A stretch of 64,000 bases of DNA, from contig LSAX01000009.1 in NCBI GenBank assembly GCA_001557505.1, positions 1,612,001 through 1,676,000 on the forward strand. Direction: 5' to 3'. The position numbers were made by a program, and so were the translations under genes. This stretch comes from Reticulascus tulasneorum (lineage: Eukaryota; Ascomycota; Sordariomycetes; Glomerellales; Reticulascaceae). Shown here one piece after another: positions 41,968 to 52,735 of the stretch (position 1 is its first letter; each line of letters opens with the position of its first letter). The notes under the pieces were generated by a model. It was not told where the DNA came from. It ran no database searches and saw nothing but the letters and a program-made list of their open reading frames with translations.

Positions 41968-43277
41968 ATGGCTACTCGTACTTTAGAAGCGCGGTTCGAT
42001 CGCATGTCAGTCAATGACGAGAACGACCCCGGCGATGGCACCAAGGTGTACACGAAGACACAGGTGCGTAATCACATCCCCTCAAATCTCGCATCGTTCT
42101 AACATGATATGCCACCAGACTATTGTTACTTCGAAATCATCGCAATTATCGCATAGCACAAGTAGGCCGAACCTCTTCAAGGTGGCCCTTCAATCAAACA
42201 GCTCAAATGCTGTCACCTCCGTCACACTCCCGTCGCAGGCGGCGCAATGGAAGAATAACAACTCCGCATCTCCTCCCAGGAAACCACTGCCCGCCTCATC
42301 ATCCGTTACACGGATATCGGATGAAGTTGTGGAAGTAGAGCGAAAGTCGGTTGTTCTCGTCGAGCAGCCTAGCGTACCAAAACAGTTCCATCTCGGAATG
42401 TTCGAGATCGGCCGCCCGCTCGGGAAGGGCAAATTCGGGCGTGTCTATCTCGCCAGGGAGCGAACAAACGGGTTCATCTGCGCGTTGAAAGTTCTACACA
42501 AGAACGAGCTGCAACAAGGCAGGGTGGAGAAGCAGGTCCGACGGGAGATTGAAATCCAAAGCAATCTGCGGCACCCAAACGTGCTTCAGCTATACGGCCA
42601 CTTCCATGACAGCAAGCGAGTGTTCCTTATTCTCGAGTTTGCTGGGAAAGGAGAGTTGTACAAGCACTTGCGACGGGAGAACCGCTTTCCCGAATGGAAG
42701 GCAGCGCAGTTCATTGCGCAGATGGCGTCCGCCCTTCGATATCTTCACAGAAAGCATGTCATCCACCGGGATATCAAGCCCGAGAATATCCTCGTTGGCA
42801 TCCATGGCGAGCTCAAACTCTCCGACTTTGGCTGGAGTGTACATGCGCCGAACAACAGGAGAAACACCATGTGCGGCACTCTGGACTACCTACCCCCGGA
42901 GATGATCAAGCCGGGCAGCTCGGACAACTTCTATAACGAGAAGGTTGACCTCTGGAGCTTGGGTGTCCTGGCATATGAGTTTTTGGTGGGAGAGGCTCCA
43001 TTTGAGGACACGCCCGTCATGACGCAACGAAGGATTGCCAGGGCTGATATGACCATCCCGTCCTTCGTAAGTCCGGAGGCAAGAGATCTGATCAAAAAGG
43101 TGAGAGACGGTAGCCATGACACAATCTTAATAGAATTCCCAACTGACGCTGGTATAGCTTCTCGTGCTTGACCCCGACAAGAGAATCCCACTTGACCAAG
43201 TTCAAGTCCACCCTTGGATTGTCAAGCATTGCTTGAAGGGGGAGAGAGCTGCTAACAGGGAGAAGACTTCCAATTAA
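41968..43277 (+). CDS. IPL1: Aurora-type serine/threonine kinase (Ipl1/Ark1)
   Basis: Catalytic subunit of the chromosomal passenger complex, which corrects kinetochore attachments and guides cytokinesis. Exons 41968-42063, 42119-43099 and 43158-43277 give 398 residues. A 120-residue disordered N-terminus precedes the kinase domain: G-loop GKGKFG (134-139), Lys156 in ALKVL, ERQ-like [21 protein letters not shown] with Asp250, DFGWSVHAP, and the activation loop [15 protein letters not shown], where Thr282 is the site normally autophosphorylated. WSVHAP and [12 protein letters not shown] are diagnostic of Aurora kinases rather than AGC relatives. The last exon completes [17 protein letters not shown]. 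Both introns have consensus ends. It converges on ATP23. Confidence 0.95.
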
Positions 43278-43500
43278 TGACCTGATGAGTGATGCATACG
43301 AGCAAGAGGCAATGCTTGTAGGATTAATGGCGTTTAAGCGTGATTAGGGGGTTCTAATCTATGGTTGGGTTCTTTGCATGTACCGGAGTGGGGTTCATAT
43401 CATTCATCCCTAGTCAAACAAATCATGAAATGCATCCTGCTATGCCTCGTGAAGCCCATCCAGGGGTAATATACAGTATTATATGTGTTACAGAGGAACA

Positions 43501-44346
43501 TCATCGATAGATATCGTCAAACGGCCTGGTATCAGAGAAGCACGAATCCCACACCCTGTTCACTGTCTTGACTGCCATAACATCATCCTTGCATGCTGGC
43601 CTAGCGAGGACCGACGTTATTGCCTTCGCTCGTACGCAGTCTTGGAACTGCTGTGATAAACGCCAATTACCCCTTGTGAAGGCTTCTTTCGTCCATCGGC
43701 ATTCGCCGCCCAACATGGAAGCTCGGATCTAGAATGCGCATGTCAGAAACTATTTCCAGAAAAGTATCAGGCTTCTTGTATCTCTGCTTCGACTCACCTC
43801 TGTGCAAGCCGCATGCCTCAAATCAATATTGCCAGCCCAGTCTATGTTGAACCTCAGGTGGTCGTACGCATGCACCATTTCGTGCGCAAGCGTGTCCTCC
43901 AGATGCTTTCTATTCCGGATCTCGTTGGCGCATACCAGGATACCAATATTGGGATCGAAGCCGCCAGTTTGGCGATAAGGCACACCATCCTCCGTCAACC
44001 GCGTTGGGCATCGCATGCACTGGACATTGGAGGCGTCCAGCCGGCCGTTGAGGCCTTCGATCTTCTCTCTCAGGAAGCGGACTGTCGGAGAGAATTGGAA
44101 AATCCAATCACGGTATTCATCGCAGGTTTGGCAGTCGCGTTTCTCGTTTGCGCGGTACCGGCTCTCGCGGTAGTGGAACATTCCCTCGGGCGTTACGCGA
44201 CCCGTAATGATCTTGAAGTAGTTGTTCCACCATGGCAGCTCGGGGTCGAAGCCGGTTCGAGCTGGGTCGTTCTTCAGGAATCGGGGCAGATCCAGCGTGG
44301 AGTCTGGCGACTTGGCCGGTGCTGGCTCCGTCGAACTCGATGCCAT
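43501..44346 (-). CDS. ATP23: Mitochondrial inner-membrane protease ATP23
   Basis: Zinc metalloprotease in the intermembrane space that trims the precursor of ATP synthase subunit 6 and helps assemble the F0 sector. Reverse-strand exons 44346-43798 and 43728-43501 give 258 residues. The zinc site HEMVHAYDH is intact and sits after [25 protein letters not shown]. Multiple Cys pairs ([34 protein letters not shown]) match the twin-Cys pattern oxidised by Mia40 during import. The 69-nt intron splits TE|IRAS. The C-terminus [20 protein letters not shown] is typical of the family. Start is the ATG before [13 protein letters not shown]. It is divergent from PRO1. Confidence 0.93.
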
Positions 44347-45155
44347 ATTGTGCCTTCTCTTTGTTTAGGGAGACTAAGAGTTAATCTGAGTGGCGTTGTT
44401 GGTTGATGCTATCGGCCGAAAATGACGAGATGCTATGTGGCTATCAAGCTGAAATTTGGTAGCAGAGAGGAAGTTTGCTGCCAATTGGAGATGTGTATTT
44501 GGAGGTTGCACTAATATCTCACTGGAGTTGATGCATTATTGGGCCCCTCATTCGGTACGGTAACTGGGCGGGGGGGGCTCCACTAACGATCAGTGGAAGT
44601 TGAGTTAGTGGATGCCATTGTAAATTATAGGGCGCAAGGCGGCCAGTGAAGTGATTAATTCGGCGACTGGCAGTTGGCGAACTGCCAAGATCACCACTCC
44701 CAACAGTTCACAACGACACCATACGCAAAATACCAGTCTCGTTCCAGCATATAGAGATACACGAAAGTGGGCGCCACGCTCTCCGTTGTATTGAATGCCA
44801 TTGTTGACTCTCAGATGCGTCCATTATTCGTTTGACGCAACGACATAGTCACGTGCTGTACATGACGGAGCCTGAAAACGGATTTCCCGACATCGGCGAG
44901 AAGAACATTTGGTACAAGAGAAGAGTTGACAATAGCAAGGTGTGACAAGGGCGCAAGGATTCGTGTTTCCATATGTCCATAGATATTAACAGCCGGGCTC
45001 AGAATGGACGAAGGTGATCCTGCATGTGAGAAACCCCATTCTGACTCACTCAACCTCTCATACATATAAAGTCTTCTGCCTTAGTCCCTGAATCATTTAT
45101 CCACAACGGATCGGATTGACAGCGCATGAGCTAATACATGTATGGTATTGCAGAC
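44347..45155. promoter_or_regulatory. Divergent intergenic region, ATP23 / PRO1
   Basis: An 809-base spacer between opposed starts. A CATATAAAG box at 45065-45073 lies about 90 bases before the PRO1 ATG and could be a TATA element. A seven-or-more G run occurs near 44571. No coding frame is supported. Confidence 0.4.
45065..45073 (+). promoter_or_regulatory. TATA-like box of PRO1
   Basis: CATATAAAG sits 83-91 bases before the PRO1 start codon, within the usual range for a fungal TATA element. It is the best match in the spacer. Confidence 0.3.
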
Positions 45156-46734
45156 ATGAAGGGTTTCAAGCCCCTAACCATAGTTATAAAACTAGGTTCG
45201 TACTCTTCCTGCTGTATTAGAGATGAGGAAATATGATCTAATCATCACAAATAGGCACCAGCTCCATCGTGGACGAGAAAACGCATGCACCATTGTTGTC
45301 TATCCTCACGCTGATCGTCGAGACAGCTGTCAAGTTGAGAAAAGATGGCCACAGAGTGGTCATTGTATCGTCTGGCGCCATTGGAGTTGGTCTCTTGCGC
45401 ATGAACTTGGAAAATAGGCCTAAACACCTTTCTTCCTTGCAGGTAGAACAGCCAGTAGCGACCAACATCCTTCAACATTACTGACGTTACGTCGCAGGCT
45501 CTGGCTGCAATCGGACAATGCAGACTTATCAGTCTATGGGACAGCCTGTTTACTCATTTCCGGCAGCCTATTGCCCAGATTCTACTTACACGGAACGATA
45601 TTGCGGATGTAGGTACGGATCATGCGCCTTTGGACCATATACTGATGTCGTTGCAGCGAAATAGATACTTGAATGCACAAAACACATTCAACGAACTGTT
45701 GGATATGGGTGCTATTCCTATTGTCAATGAGAACGACACCCTTGCAGTTTCCGAGATCAAGTTTGGCGATAACGATACTCTTTCTGCTATTACAGGTGCC
45801 ATGGTGCATGCGGATATGCTGTTTCTCATGACAGATGTGGATTGTCTATATGACAAGAATCCTAGAACCCATCCTGATGCTCGCCCTATTGAGGTAGTAG
45901 AGGATATCTCTACGATACAAGCCGATGGTAAGCCTCACTACTCTCCATTCGAAACTTGGACTGGCACTAAACAAGCCAGTTTCTACCGCCGGTTCTTCCC
46001 TCGGAACAGGAGGAATGTTCACGAAAATTGTCGCTGCTAGGCTTGCTACTTCTGCAGGTGTAACGACGATTATCACCCGTTCTTCGAATCCTGGAAATAT
46101 ACTTAAAATCGTTCGATATATCCAAGCACGCCGACAGTCAGCCAGGGTTTTACCCTCTCCTGGGCATGAGTTGGCAGATGACCCACTAACCCTGTCTACG
46201 GCATCTTTGAAGCTGGATCAGCTGGAACAGCCTCCGCTTCACACTCGATTCCTCCCTTCGCCAGACCCGATTCGAGACCGACACTTCTGGCTTCTTCACG
46301 GCTTAAAACCACACGGCACCTTGTACATCGATGCTGGCGCGCACAGAGCACTACTTGGCAAGGCGGGTCTTTTTCCTGCTGGAGTGGTGGAGGTTGAAGG
46401 GAATTTCGCCCAGCAAGAAGCAGTTCGACTTATGGTTGTTGAGAGGCGGCTCCGGCCCTCTGCTTCGGACGGGCGCTTGTGGGATGGGACGCCGGTGGAA
46501 GTGGGACGGGCTCTGGTGAACTACGCTTCCCCAGAAATTACCAGAATTAAGGGACATCAGAGCGCAGAGATTGAGGGTCTGCTAGGATACGCAGACAGCG
46601 AGTATGTGGCTGAGCGTGAATATATCAGTTTCTTTAGGAAGGAGAGCAGACCAACCACGCCGATTCGAGAGCTTGTGCGGGAGCATGCGGGGGGGTTGAT
46701 TGGTGGTATCACTGGGTATGAATCAAAAGCATAG
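45156..46734 (+). CDS. PRO1: Glutamate 5-kinase PRO1 (gamma-glutamyl kinase)
   Basis: First step of proline synthesis: ATP-dependent phosphorylation of glutamate. Five exons, 45156-45195, 45255-45442, 45498-45608, 45657-45927 and 45980-46734, give 454 residues. The amino-acid-kinase domain starts [15 protein letters not shown] and continues [64 protein letters not shown] and [22 protein letters not shown]-terminal PUA domain ([14 protein letters not shown]...[18 protein letters not shown]) is present, as in most fungal and bacterial enzymes. The first coding exon is only 40 nt, and introns are 48-59 nt. Feedback inhibition by proline is known for the family. All splice phases agree with the conserved reading. 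Confidence 0.95.
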
Positions 46735-46904
46735 CATTTCAGGCTGATGACTAGATGTCAAGAGCACGGAGGAGCAATCCAATAATCCACTACACATTCA
46801 TTTTTGGCAAAGATAATCAACCTGTCAACGCCGCAAACATGATCCTGACCAACAACGCCGTCATGCAGATGCTCTGATGATGAAAACTGCTCAGCGGAAA
46901 ACTC

Positions 46905-47625
46905 TCAACCAGAGGCAAAAAGCGTGTCCTCGTCTCGAAGGTATTCACCGCAGTCTGCTTGTCTGAAACACACGATTCCAGTAGGGTCTAGCCTTTTCGC
47001 ATCCGCCGTGCTGCGAGCAGTAACTCCGAAGCCCAGTGGAGTATCATTCATGTTATATACCACGGCGCCCGAGTGCTCAGGGCAATCTTCTGACCAACGA
47101 CCCACGTGTGCCTTGACAACTACAAAAAGTTAGGGGCAAGGAGACACTTGGCGTTGAGCCTCTTCGACTTACTATTAGATCCGTACAAGTAAGGCATCTC
47201 GCCGTTTGGACGGACCCATATCTTGTATCTGGCATGCTCAGACAGGATAGGGAGAGCGGTAATGTGTAATCGGTGAAAAAGTTAGCAGGGCACACAGCAG
47301 TGTCCAACGAGAGTAGCATACCGAAATTTTCCAGTCTTGGTGAACTTTCCTAATGAAGCATTAGCATGAGCAGAATAGGGCAAGACAGTTTGAGCGTACC
47401 GAGACATGTTCCAATCGACAAGAGCTTATCTCTGCTTATCGAACTTGCCAGGTTGGCTATGCTGAGTCGCACATAATAAACTCGATCGCGGATGAGTCTG
47501 AACACCATACGATCGCTGTTTGGCGTGTTGTCAAGAGGGGCTATTAGGTCCTTCAGAGAGCTGCCGGTATACGCCGCAACTTTCGTGAAGAGGACCTTCG
47601 TCTCCTCGTCTGTAAGGGGCCTCAT
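46905..47625 (-). CDS. NIP7: 60S ribosome biogenesis factor NIP7
   Basis: Nip7 is a PUA-domain protein needed for pre-27S rRNA processing and 60S assembly. Reverse-strand exons 47625-47400, 47349-47322, 47270-47173 and 47119-46905 give 188 residues, the usual length. Conserved blocks are MRPLTDEETK, DRVYYV, ISRDKLLSIGTCLGKFTKTGKF, RLHITAL, ARYKIWVRPNGEMPYLYGSN and the PUA end VVYNMNDTPLGFGVTARST...GIVCFRQADCGEYLR. The second coding exon has only 28 nt. The second intron (47321-47271) has a normal donor GTATGC and branch GCTAAC, but the acceptor required by the protein reads CG, not AG. The phases of all exons agree only with that boundary or with one 42 nt downstream. It is head to head with NOC3. 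Confidence 0.88.
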
Positions 47626-47879
47626 CTTTGAATTTTAAACCTGGGTTTTTGTATGATTAGCGGGTGAAGTTCTTTCTCACTGATGAAATCGAAGTGGGAT
47701 GCCCGAATGAGCGGCAGAACATCAGAAAATTTTGGCGGTGAGCTCTACCCTGGCTCTGCCCGGGGTGTATGATTGGCCATCAGAAATATTTGTTGGCCTG
47801 CCCCACTAAAAATCTCCAACTCCAGCAAAGATTCTAGAAAATTTCCCAGTGTGCTTCATTATGAGATATCAGAGCGAGA
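47626..47879. promoter_or_regulatory. Bidirectional promoter NIP7 / NOC3
   Basis: Only 254 bp separate the two start codons. A CCAAT box in reverse orientation (GATTGG, 47771-47776) lies near the middle. Both genes make the 60S subunit, so co-regulation is likely. Confidence 0.6.
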
Positions 47880-49937
47880 ATGGCATCAAGGGCGCCTAAA
47901 AGACGGAAGTTGACGCCTCCCCAGTCTGATAACGAAGACAATGGCGGAGGCGGCTCAAAGAAGATCCAGAAGGCATTCTTCAAGAGTGCTGTTGGCTGGA
48001 ATCTCGAGCAGGATTATGAGTCTAGACCACGAAAAGGGAAGAAGGACAAGAAAGAGAGCACTCGGCTCCCTATCAAGACTGCAGATGGACGGATTGAGCA
48101 AATGAGAGCATTGGAAGATGACAATGTGTCCATTGACAGTGATGGGGACTGGCTTGAGGGCCGAGACGATGATCTCGAGTCCCCTGAACCTGAACCGCAA
48201 GCCAGGAAGGAGCCAGAGATCCCGGAGCATCTGCAGATACTGCAAGCCAAGGAAGAGTTGGCCAAAGTTGCCACGGCTCTGAATGAGAACCCGGAGGAGA
48301 ACGGTGGTGCCTTCAAGGCTCTGGCCAAAGTTGGGCAGTCAAAGCTCCCTGCTGTTCAGAAACTTGCGCTCGTAACGCAGATGGCAGTCTATAAGGACAT
48401 TATTCCTGGATACCGAATACGTCCCATGACCGAAGAGGCTACGCAAGAACAGCTTTCCAAGGACGTTAGAAGACTGTGGGCCTACGAACAGTCTCTGGTC
48501 GCCGGCTACCAAGGCTACGTCAAAGAGCTCGCCAAGCATGCGAAGGCTAATGTTCCGACAACGCGAAAGTCAGGGCAAAGCATATCCAGCGTCGCTATTA
48601 CTTGCGCATGCACTTTGGTCAAAGCTGTTCCTCATTTCAACTTCCGAGCGGAACTTCTGAAGATCTTGATCGGGAAACTGAGCAAGAGGAAAGTGGATGC
48701 AGATTTCGTCAACTGTCGGAACGCACTTGAAACGTTGTTCCGCGACGATGAAGATGGCACACCTTCGCTCGAGGCTGTATCTTTACTTGCCAAGATGATG
48801 AAAGCTCGTGATTTTCGAGTCGACGAAAGCGTGGTGAACCTCTTCCTTCACCTTCGGCTCCTGTCCGAGTTCGCTGGCAAAGCATCCCACGAACGGGCCG
48901 ACCACGACAACGACTCCGGACCCAAGCTCAGGAAACCAAAAGAGAAGCGCGACTTTCGCACGAAGAAAGAAAGAAAGGCGCTCAAGGAGCAGAAGGCACT
49001 GGACAGGGACATGTCGCATGCTGACGCGCTCGTGAGCCACGAGGAGCGCGACCGCATGCAGTCCGACAGCCTGAAGCTGGTATTCGCGACCTACTTTCAC
49101 ATCTTGAAGATAAGAGTGCCGCACCTTATGGGCGCGGTGCTTGAGGGGCTGGCAAAGTATTCGCATCTTATCAACCAGGACTTTTTTGGAGATCTGCTCG
49201 AGGCGCTGAAGGATCTGATACGCCACGCGGAGGAGGACGAGGATGTGGACGAGGAGGAAAACCCTGCGGAGGAGGAGGAAGAAGAGTACGACACGGCCGC
49301 ACGTAACACCAGCCGCGAGGCTCTGCTCTGCACCGTAACGGCCTTCGCACTCCTCGCAGGACAAGACGCGCACAACGCCCGCTCCGACCTCCACCTCGAC
49401 CTCTCCCACTTCACAACCCATCTCTTCAGATCCCTCTTCACGCTCTCCACAAACCCGAACCTCGAGCTGACCTCCAAATCCCTCCACCTGCAAGACCCGC
49501 ACTCGTCCGCCCCCCACACCGCCACCCTCCCGACCACCACCAACCGCGTCAACCTACAAACGACCACCGTGCTACTCATCCGGTGCCTTACGGCCGTCCT
49601 CCTCCCGCCCTACAACATCCGCTCCGTACCGCCCCTGCGCCTCGCCGCCTTTTCCAAGCAGCTCATGACTTCCGCGCTCCAGATGCCCGAGAAGTCGGCC
49701 CAGGCAGTGCTGGCTCTCTTGGGCGACATGGCGCACACGCACGGGCGCAAGATTGCGAGTCTATGGCGCACGGAGGAGAGGAAGGGCGACGGCATGTTTA
49801 ATGCGCTGAGCGGGAGCGTTGAGGGGAGCAACCCGTTTGCGACTACGGTGTGGGAAGGGGAGATTCTGAGGAGGCACTTCTCACCCAAGGTTAGGGAAGG
49901 GGTGAAGTTGCTGGAGAAGAGCATTGGTAGCATTTAG
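47880..49937 (+). CDS. NOC3: Nucleolar complex protein NOC3
   Basis: Noc3 joins Noc2 in moving pre-60S particles from nucleolus to nucleoplasm, and in yeast also takes part in DNA replication licensing. Single exon, 685 residues. The N-terminus is basic (APKRRKLTPP, RKGKKDKKES). The Noc3 domain covers roughly residues 115-250 (LQILQAKEELAKVATALNENPEEN..., IPGYRIRPMTEEA, LRRLWAYEQSLVAGYQGYVKEL-like). The CBF/Mak21-type helical region follows, with FATYFHILK and VLEGLAKYSHLINQDFFGDLLEALKDLI. An acidic tract (DEEENPAEEEEEEYD) sits near 455. The last 200 codons are much richer in C at third positions than the first part. Start is the only sensible ATG, 254 bp from NIP7. Confidence 0.92.
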   Translation: MASRAPKRRKLTPPQSDNEDNGGGGSKKIQKAFFKSAVGWNLEQDYESRPRKGKKDKKESTRLPIKTADGRIEQMRALEDDNVSIDSDGDWLEGRDDDLESPEPEPQARKEPEIPEHLQILQAKEELAKVATALNENPEENGGAFKALAKVGQSKLPAVQKLALVTQMAVYKDIIPGYRIRPMTEEATQEQLSKDVRRLWAYEQSLVAGYQGYVKELAKHAKANVPTTRKSGQSISSVAITCACTLVKAVPHFNFRAELLKILIGKLSKRKVDADFVNCRNALETLFRDDEDGTPSLEAVSLLAKMMKARDFRVDESVVNLFLHLRLLSEFAGKASHERADHDNDSGPKLRKPKEKRDFRTKKERKALKEQKALDRDMSHADALVSHEERDRMQSDSLKLVFATYFHILKIRVPHLMGAVLEGLAKYSHLINQDFFGDLLEALKDLIRHAEEDEDVDEEENPAEEEEEEYDTAARNTSREALLCTVTAFALLAGQDAHNARSDLHLDLSHFTTHLFRSLFTLSTNPNLELTSKSLHLQDPHSSAPHTATLPTTTNRVNLQTTTVLLIRCLTAVLLPPYNIRSVPPLRLAAFSKQLMTSALQMPEKSAQAVLALLGDMAHTHGRKIASLWRTEERKGDGMFNALSGSVEGSNPFATTVWEGEILRRHFSPKVREGVKLLEKSIGSI

Positions 49938-50478
49938 CGATAGACAGGAATTAGGTAAAAAGTTTGTGAGAATTGAGATGCCTTGAGCCTCATGAAACAG
50001 TGCTAGCCTGACTACTATCCGGAAAACCTTCATTTTTACTTGCCAGATACGCGTCTGGTTCTATCTACACTACCATGCCATACGTGGTTTCTTGTATCAC
50101 GAACCAATGGAGCAGCAAGTGATTTTATGGATTTTATTGTAGGTCATTTAGCGACCACCTCTGTGTGATTTCTACAGCAAGACATAGGCGCAACTCGGCC
50201 CTTTAGTAAGAATGGTCATCCATGATCGTACTGGCTTCAACCGGTGAAGGCTGATGCCGACTTCTGATCAAATGACCCAAAGGAAAATCTAGGCAAAACA
50301 GTTGACGACTACGACGACGACTTCCCCTTCAACTCTGTTCATCTGTTGAATAACTGGCACAGAGAATTGCTGTGGTTTGCCCCCTATCTTCCGTCCTACC
50401 CCTTAGCAAGCATGATTGGCTCACAGAGGTTATTTGAAAGACTCGACATGATGAGTCAAAAAGCCGAATGAATTAAAT
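49938..50478. other. Convergent 3' region, NOC3 / unknown gene
   Basis: A 541-base gap between converging stops. It is AT-rich around 50030-50140, fitting two 3' UTRs. No coding frame is supported. Confidence 0.4.
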
Positions 50479-51700
50479 CTAGGCCCACATGGAGCCGCTG
50501 AGGCCCTGTCTCTTGGCTGAACTGCGACGGTCAGGTGCCTGGTTGGTGGCTGGTGATAGAGTCTTGGGATCACTACCGACAATTACTTGATATGTATCGA
50601 TCTCCGGGCCATGATACGTTGCTGGGTTAGCTCCGAACTCAAGAGGATGGTCCAACTTGGCCTGCTGCAGTATTGGACATTCTGCATCGTGAGAGAGCAG
50701 AATCACATTTGCCGCAAACTTGCGGGTTGCGGCGGTGTTCTTTGTAAGATCGACGGGACCAAAATTTCCTTCATTGAACCGTGAGCCTTCAATACCGACG
50801 ATCGGTTTCGTTCGTGGTGTGCAACGGCAACCCGCAACGGGTATCATTGGTTGCTGCAGATCTCGGACCTCCACCGGGGAATCAAGTATAGTCCGCTGAT
50901 TTCGTCGGAATCCTGGAGGACCATCCTTAGCTAAGAGTTTCAGCTCAGCTGCAGCAATAGCCTGCTGATCGTCGGTATCAAGATCCAAAAGGGCCTCGCC
51001 ATTCAAGCGTGGAAGAGATTCACCGCGCTGGAGAATGCCGAAAGCCCAGAGTGCAGTTCCGATCCCTGCAGACACTGCAGACACTGCAGAGGCTGGAGCT
51101 GCGGACTGACCAACACCAGAAGGCTGAGGGGATACTACACCCTGAGACGAGCCAGTGGAAGCGACCGCGGCGGAGGAAATTTCACCAGACGATTGGGCAT
51201 TCTGGGCGGCTTGGCTTACAACAGGCGAACTAGACTTGATCCCACTCAGCCAGTCAAGCGTCTCCAGATTATGCTTGTGTTGTCCCTGCGCAGCGAGATC
51301 TGTAACCACGCGATGATTACTTAATTCTCTATTCGTGAAGGCCCCTGTAATGCTGTTAGGTCCACATAATATTTGCGAAATTAGGCGTGGGTACGAGACG
51401 CAACATACCTCTAGTTGAACGGCCACCATTGGGCATAGGGGGAGGAGGGTCGATTTGCGGAACAGACGAAGCGGGAACACTGTGATTGAAATGACTGGTA
51501 TTTCCAGTAGTAGGGGCAGGAGACGCCGTAGGAGTACTTGTAGGAGCACCTTGGCCACCAGTGCCACCACCGCGGCTGCTTTTACCACCGCGGGCACGGG
51601 GTCCTCGTCGACGTCTATCGGTCAGATCGCCCTGAGCAAACTCTCTTTGGAGCATGCGGGCAAAGTCCAGCTTTGAATCGGTCTCAAAAGGGGGTGCCAT
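50479..51700 (-). CDS. Low-complexity protein with RG-rich N-terminus, unknown
   Basis: Reverse-strand exons 51700-51409 and 51344-50479 give 385 residues. The start MAPPFETDSKLDFARMLQREFAQGDLTDRR looks like a helix, followed by an Arg/Gly-rich patch (RRRRGPRARGGKSSRGGGTGG) that could bind RNA, then Ser/Thr/Pro/Ala-rich disorder. A second ordered stretch begins FTNRELSNHRVVTDLAAQGQHKHNLETLDWLSGIKSS. The region from about residue 225 is Ala/Asp/Leu-rich, with LLAKDGPPGFRRNQRTILD and a CRCTPRTKP turn. I do not recognise the family. The intron is supported by GTATGT, branch CTAAC and frame continuity into GAFTNREL. It lies upstream of nothing related; a nucleic-acid role is only a guess. Confidence 0.65.
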
Positions 51701-52735
51701 GATTGAGAAATTAGGATAGAGTACAGCAAGCGTGGTGGTGACAGGGTATAGAAACGTATACGTCTTTCGTGTGAATAGATGACGTTGTCTTCAAAGTGAC
51801 AGTAGCGGAGATGATTGAAGGGAACCACAACCAAGAGTATGTTTGCAGAAGGAACAATGTAACCTGGAGTTGCACTGTCTTGCCCACGATGGAAGGAACC
51901 CACACTACAATCGTGGTCTATCAAATCGAGCAGGAGCCTCCGGTTCTGAGCTTGACCAAGCACCTGTTAGTCAAGGTACAGAGTTTCTAGGACTTGGGTC
52001 GAATGACAAGAGCCAGAAACCGAGAACTAGCTGCGTGGTGGCTGTTACTCCAGAACCTGGTAGCTTGATATCAGCACAGATACCAAAACGTTATGTAAGA
52101 AGGAAAGGAGGAAGGGGAGGTGACAGGATCACCCAGCAGAGGAAATGAGTGCTTACCTATACCCAAAATACGTCTTTTGCTAGCAGTTTGAAGCGACTCG
52201 AGTAGCAGAGACAAGTCGCAACCCTCCTAACTTCAGGTATGAGAAGGGCTTGCGTGCTATACGCTTTGGCTGAAGATGTTTGTGTTGTGAGGCACAAGCA
52301 GTGTTTAATGTAACAGTAAGAGGCTTGCTTGTGTTTGCTTTTGGTCGTTCTATAGACGGACGAGAGTGGCGATGAAAAGTGAACAGGATGAAACTGTGTG
52401 AGTTGTGGGAAAGAAGTGGTTTGGCTGGAAGAGTGGGAAGGAATTGGTAGGTAGCCCACGATAGTACCCGCCATTTGCGATCACTGTCGAGCACGAAGAA
52501 AGATATTTGGCGCACGATATCAAGCCGCAGAGCACAGCCGCAGGTTGAATTCCCGATTACGGAAGCCGCCCGGAACACTTGCTTGAGGCTGCGAGGCATC
52601 GATGTGTCGCCAATTACGCTGAGCCATCTGCGAGGTTCTTCGTGTGAAAAATTCGCAGCCTAGAGACGCAACACACTGAAATCTTCCAAGAATGCGGCCC
52701 ATCTTCGACCACATGCATTCTTCGTGTCGACATCC
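51701..52735. other. Intergenic, promoter of RG-rich gene and 3' region of POP3
   Basis: A 1035-base gap. The frames across 52180-52600 on the reverse strand are Ser/His/Leu-biased and lack any domain. No RNA gene is seen. Confidence 0.4.
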
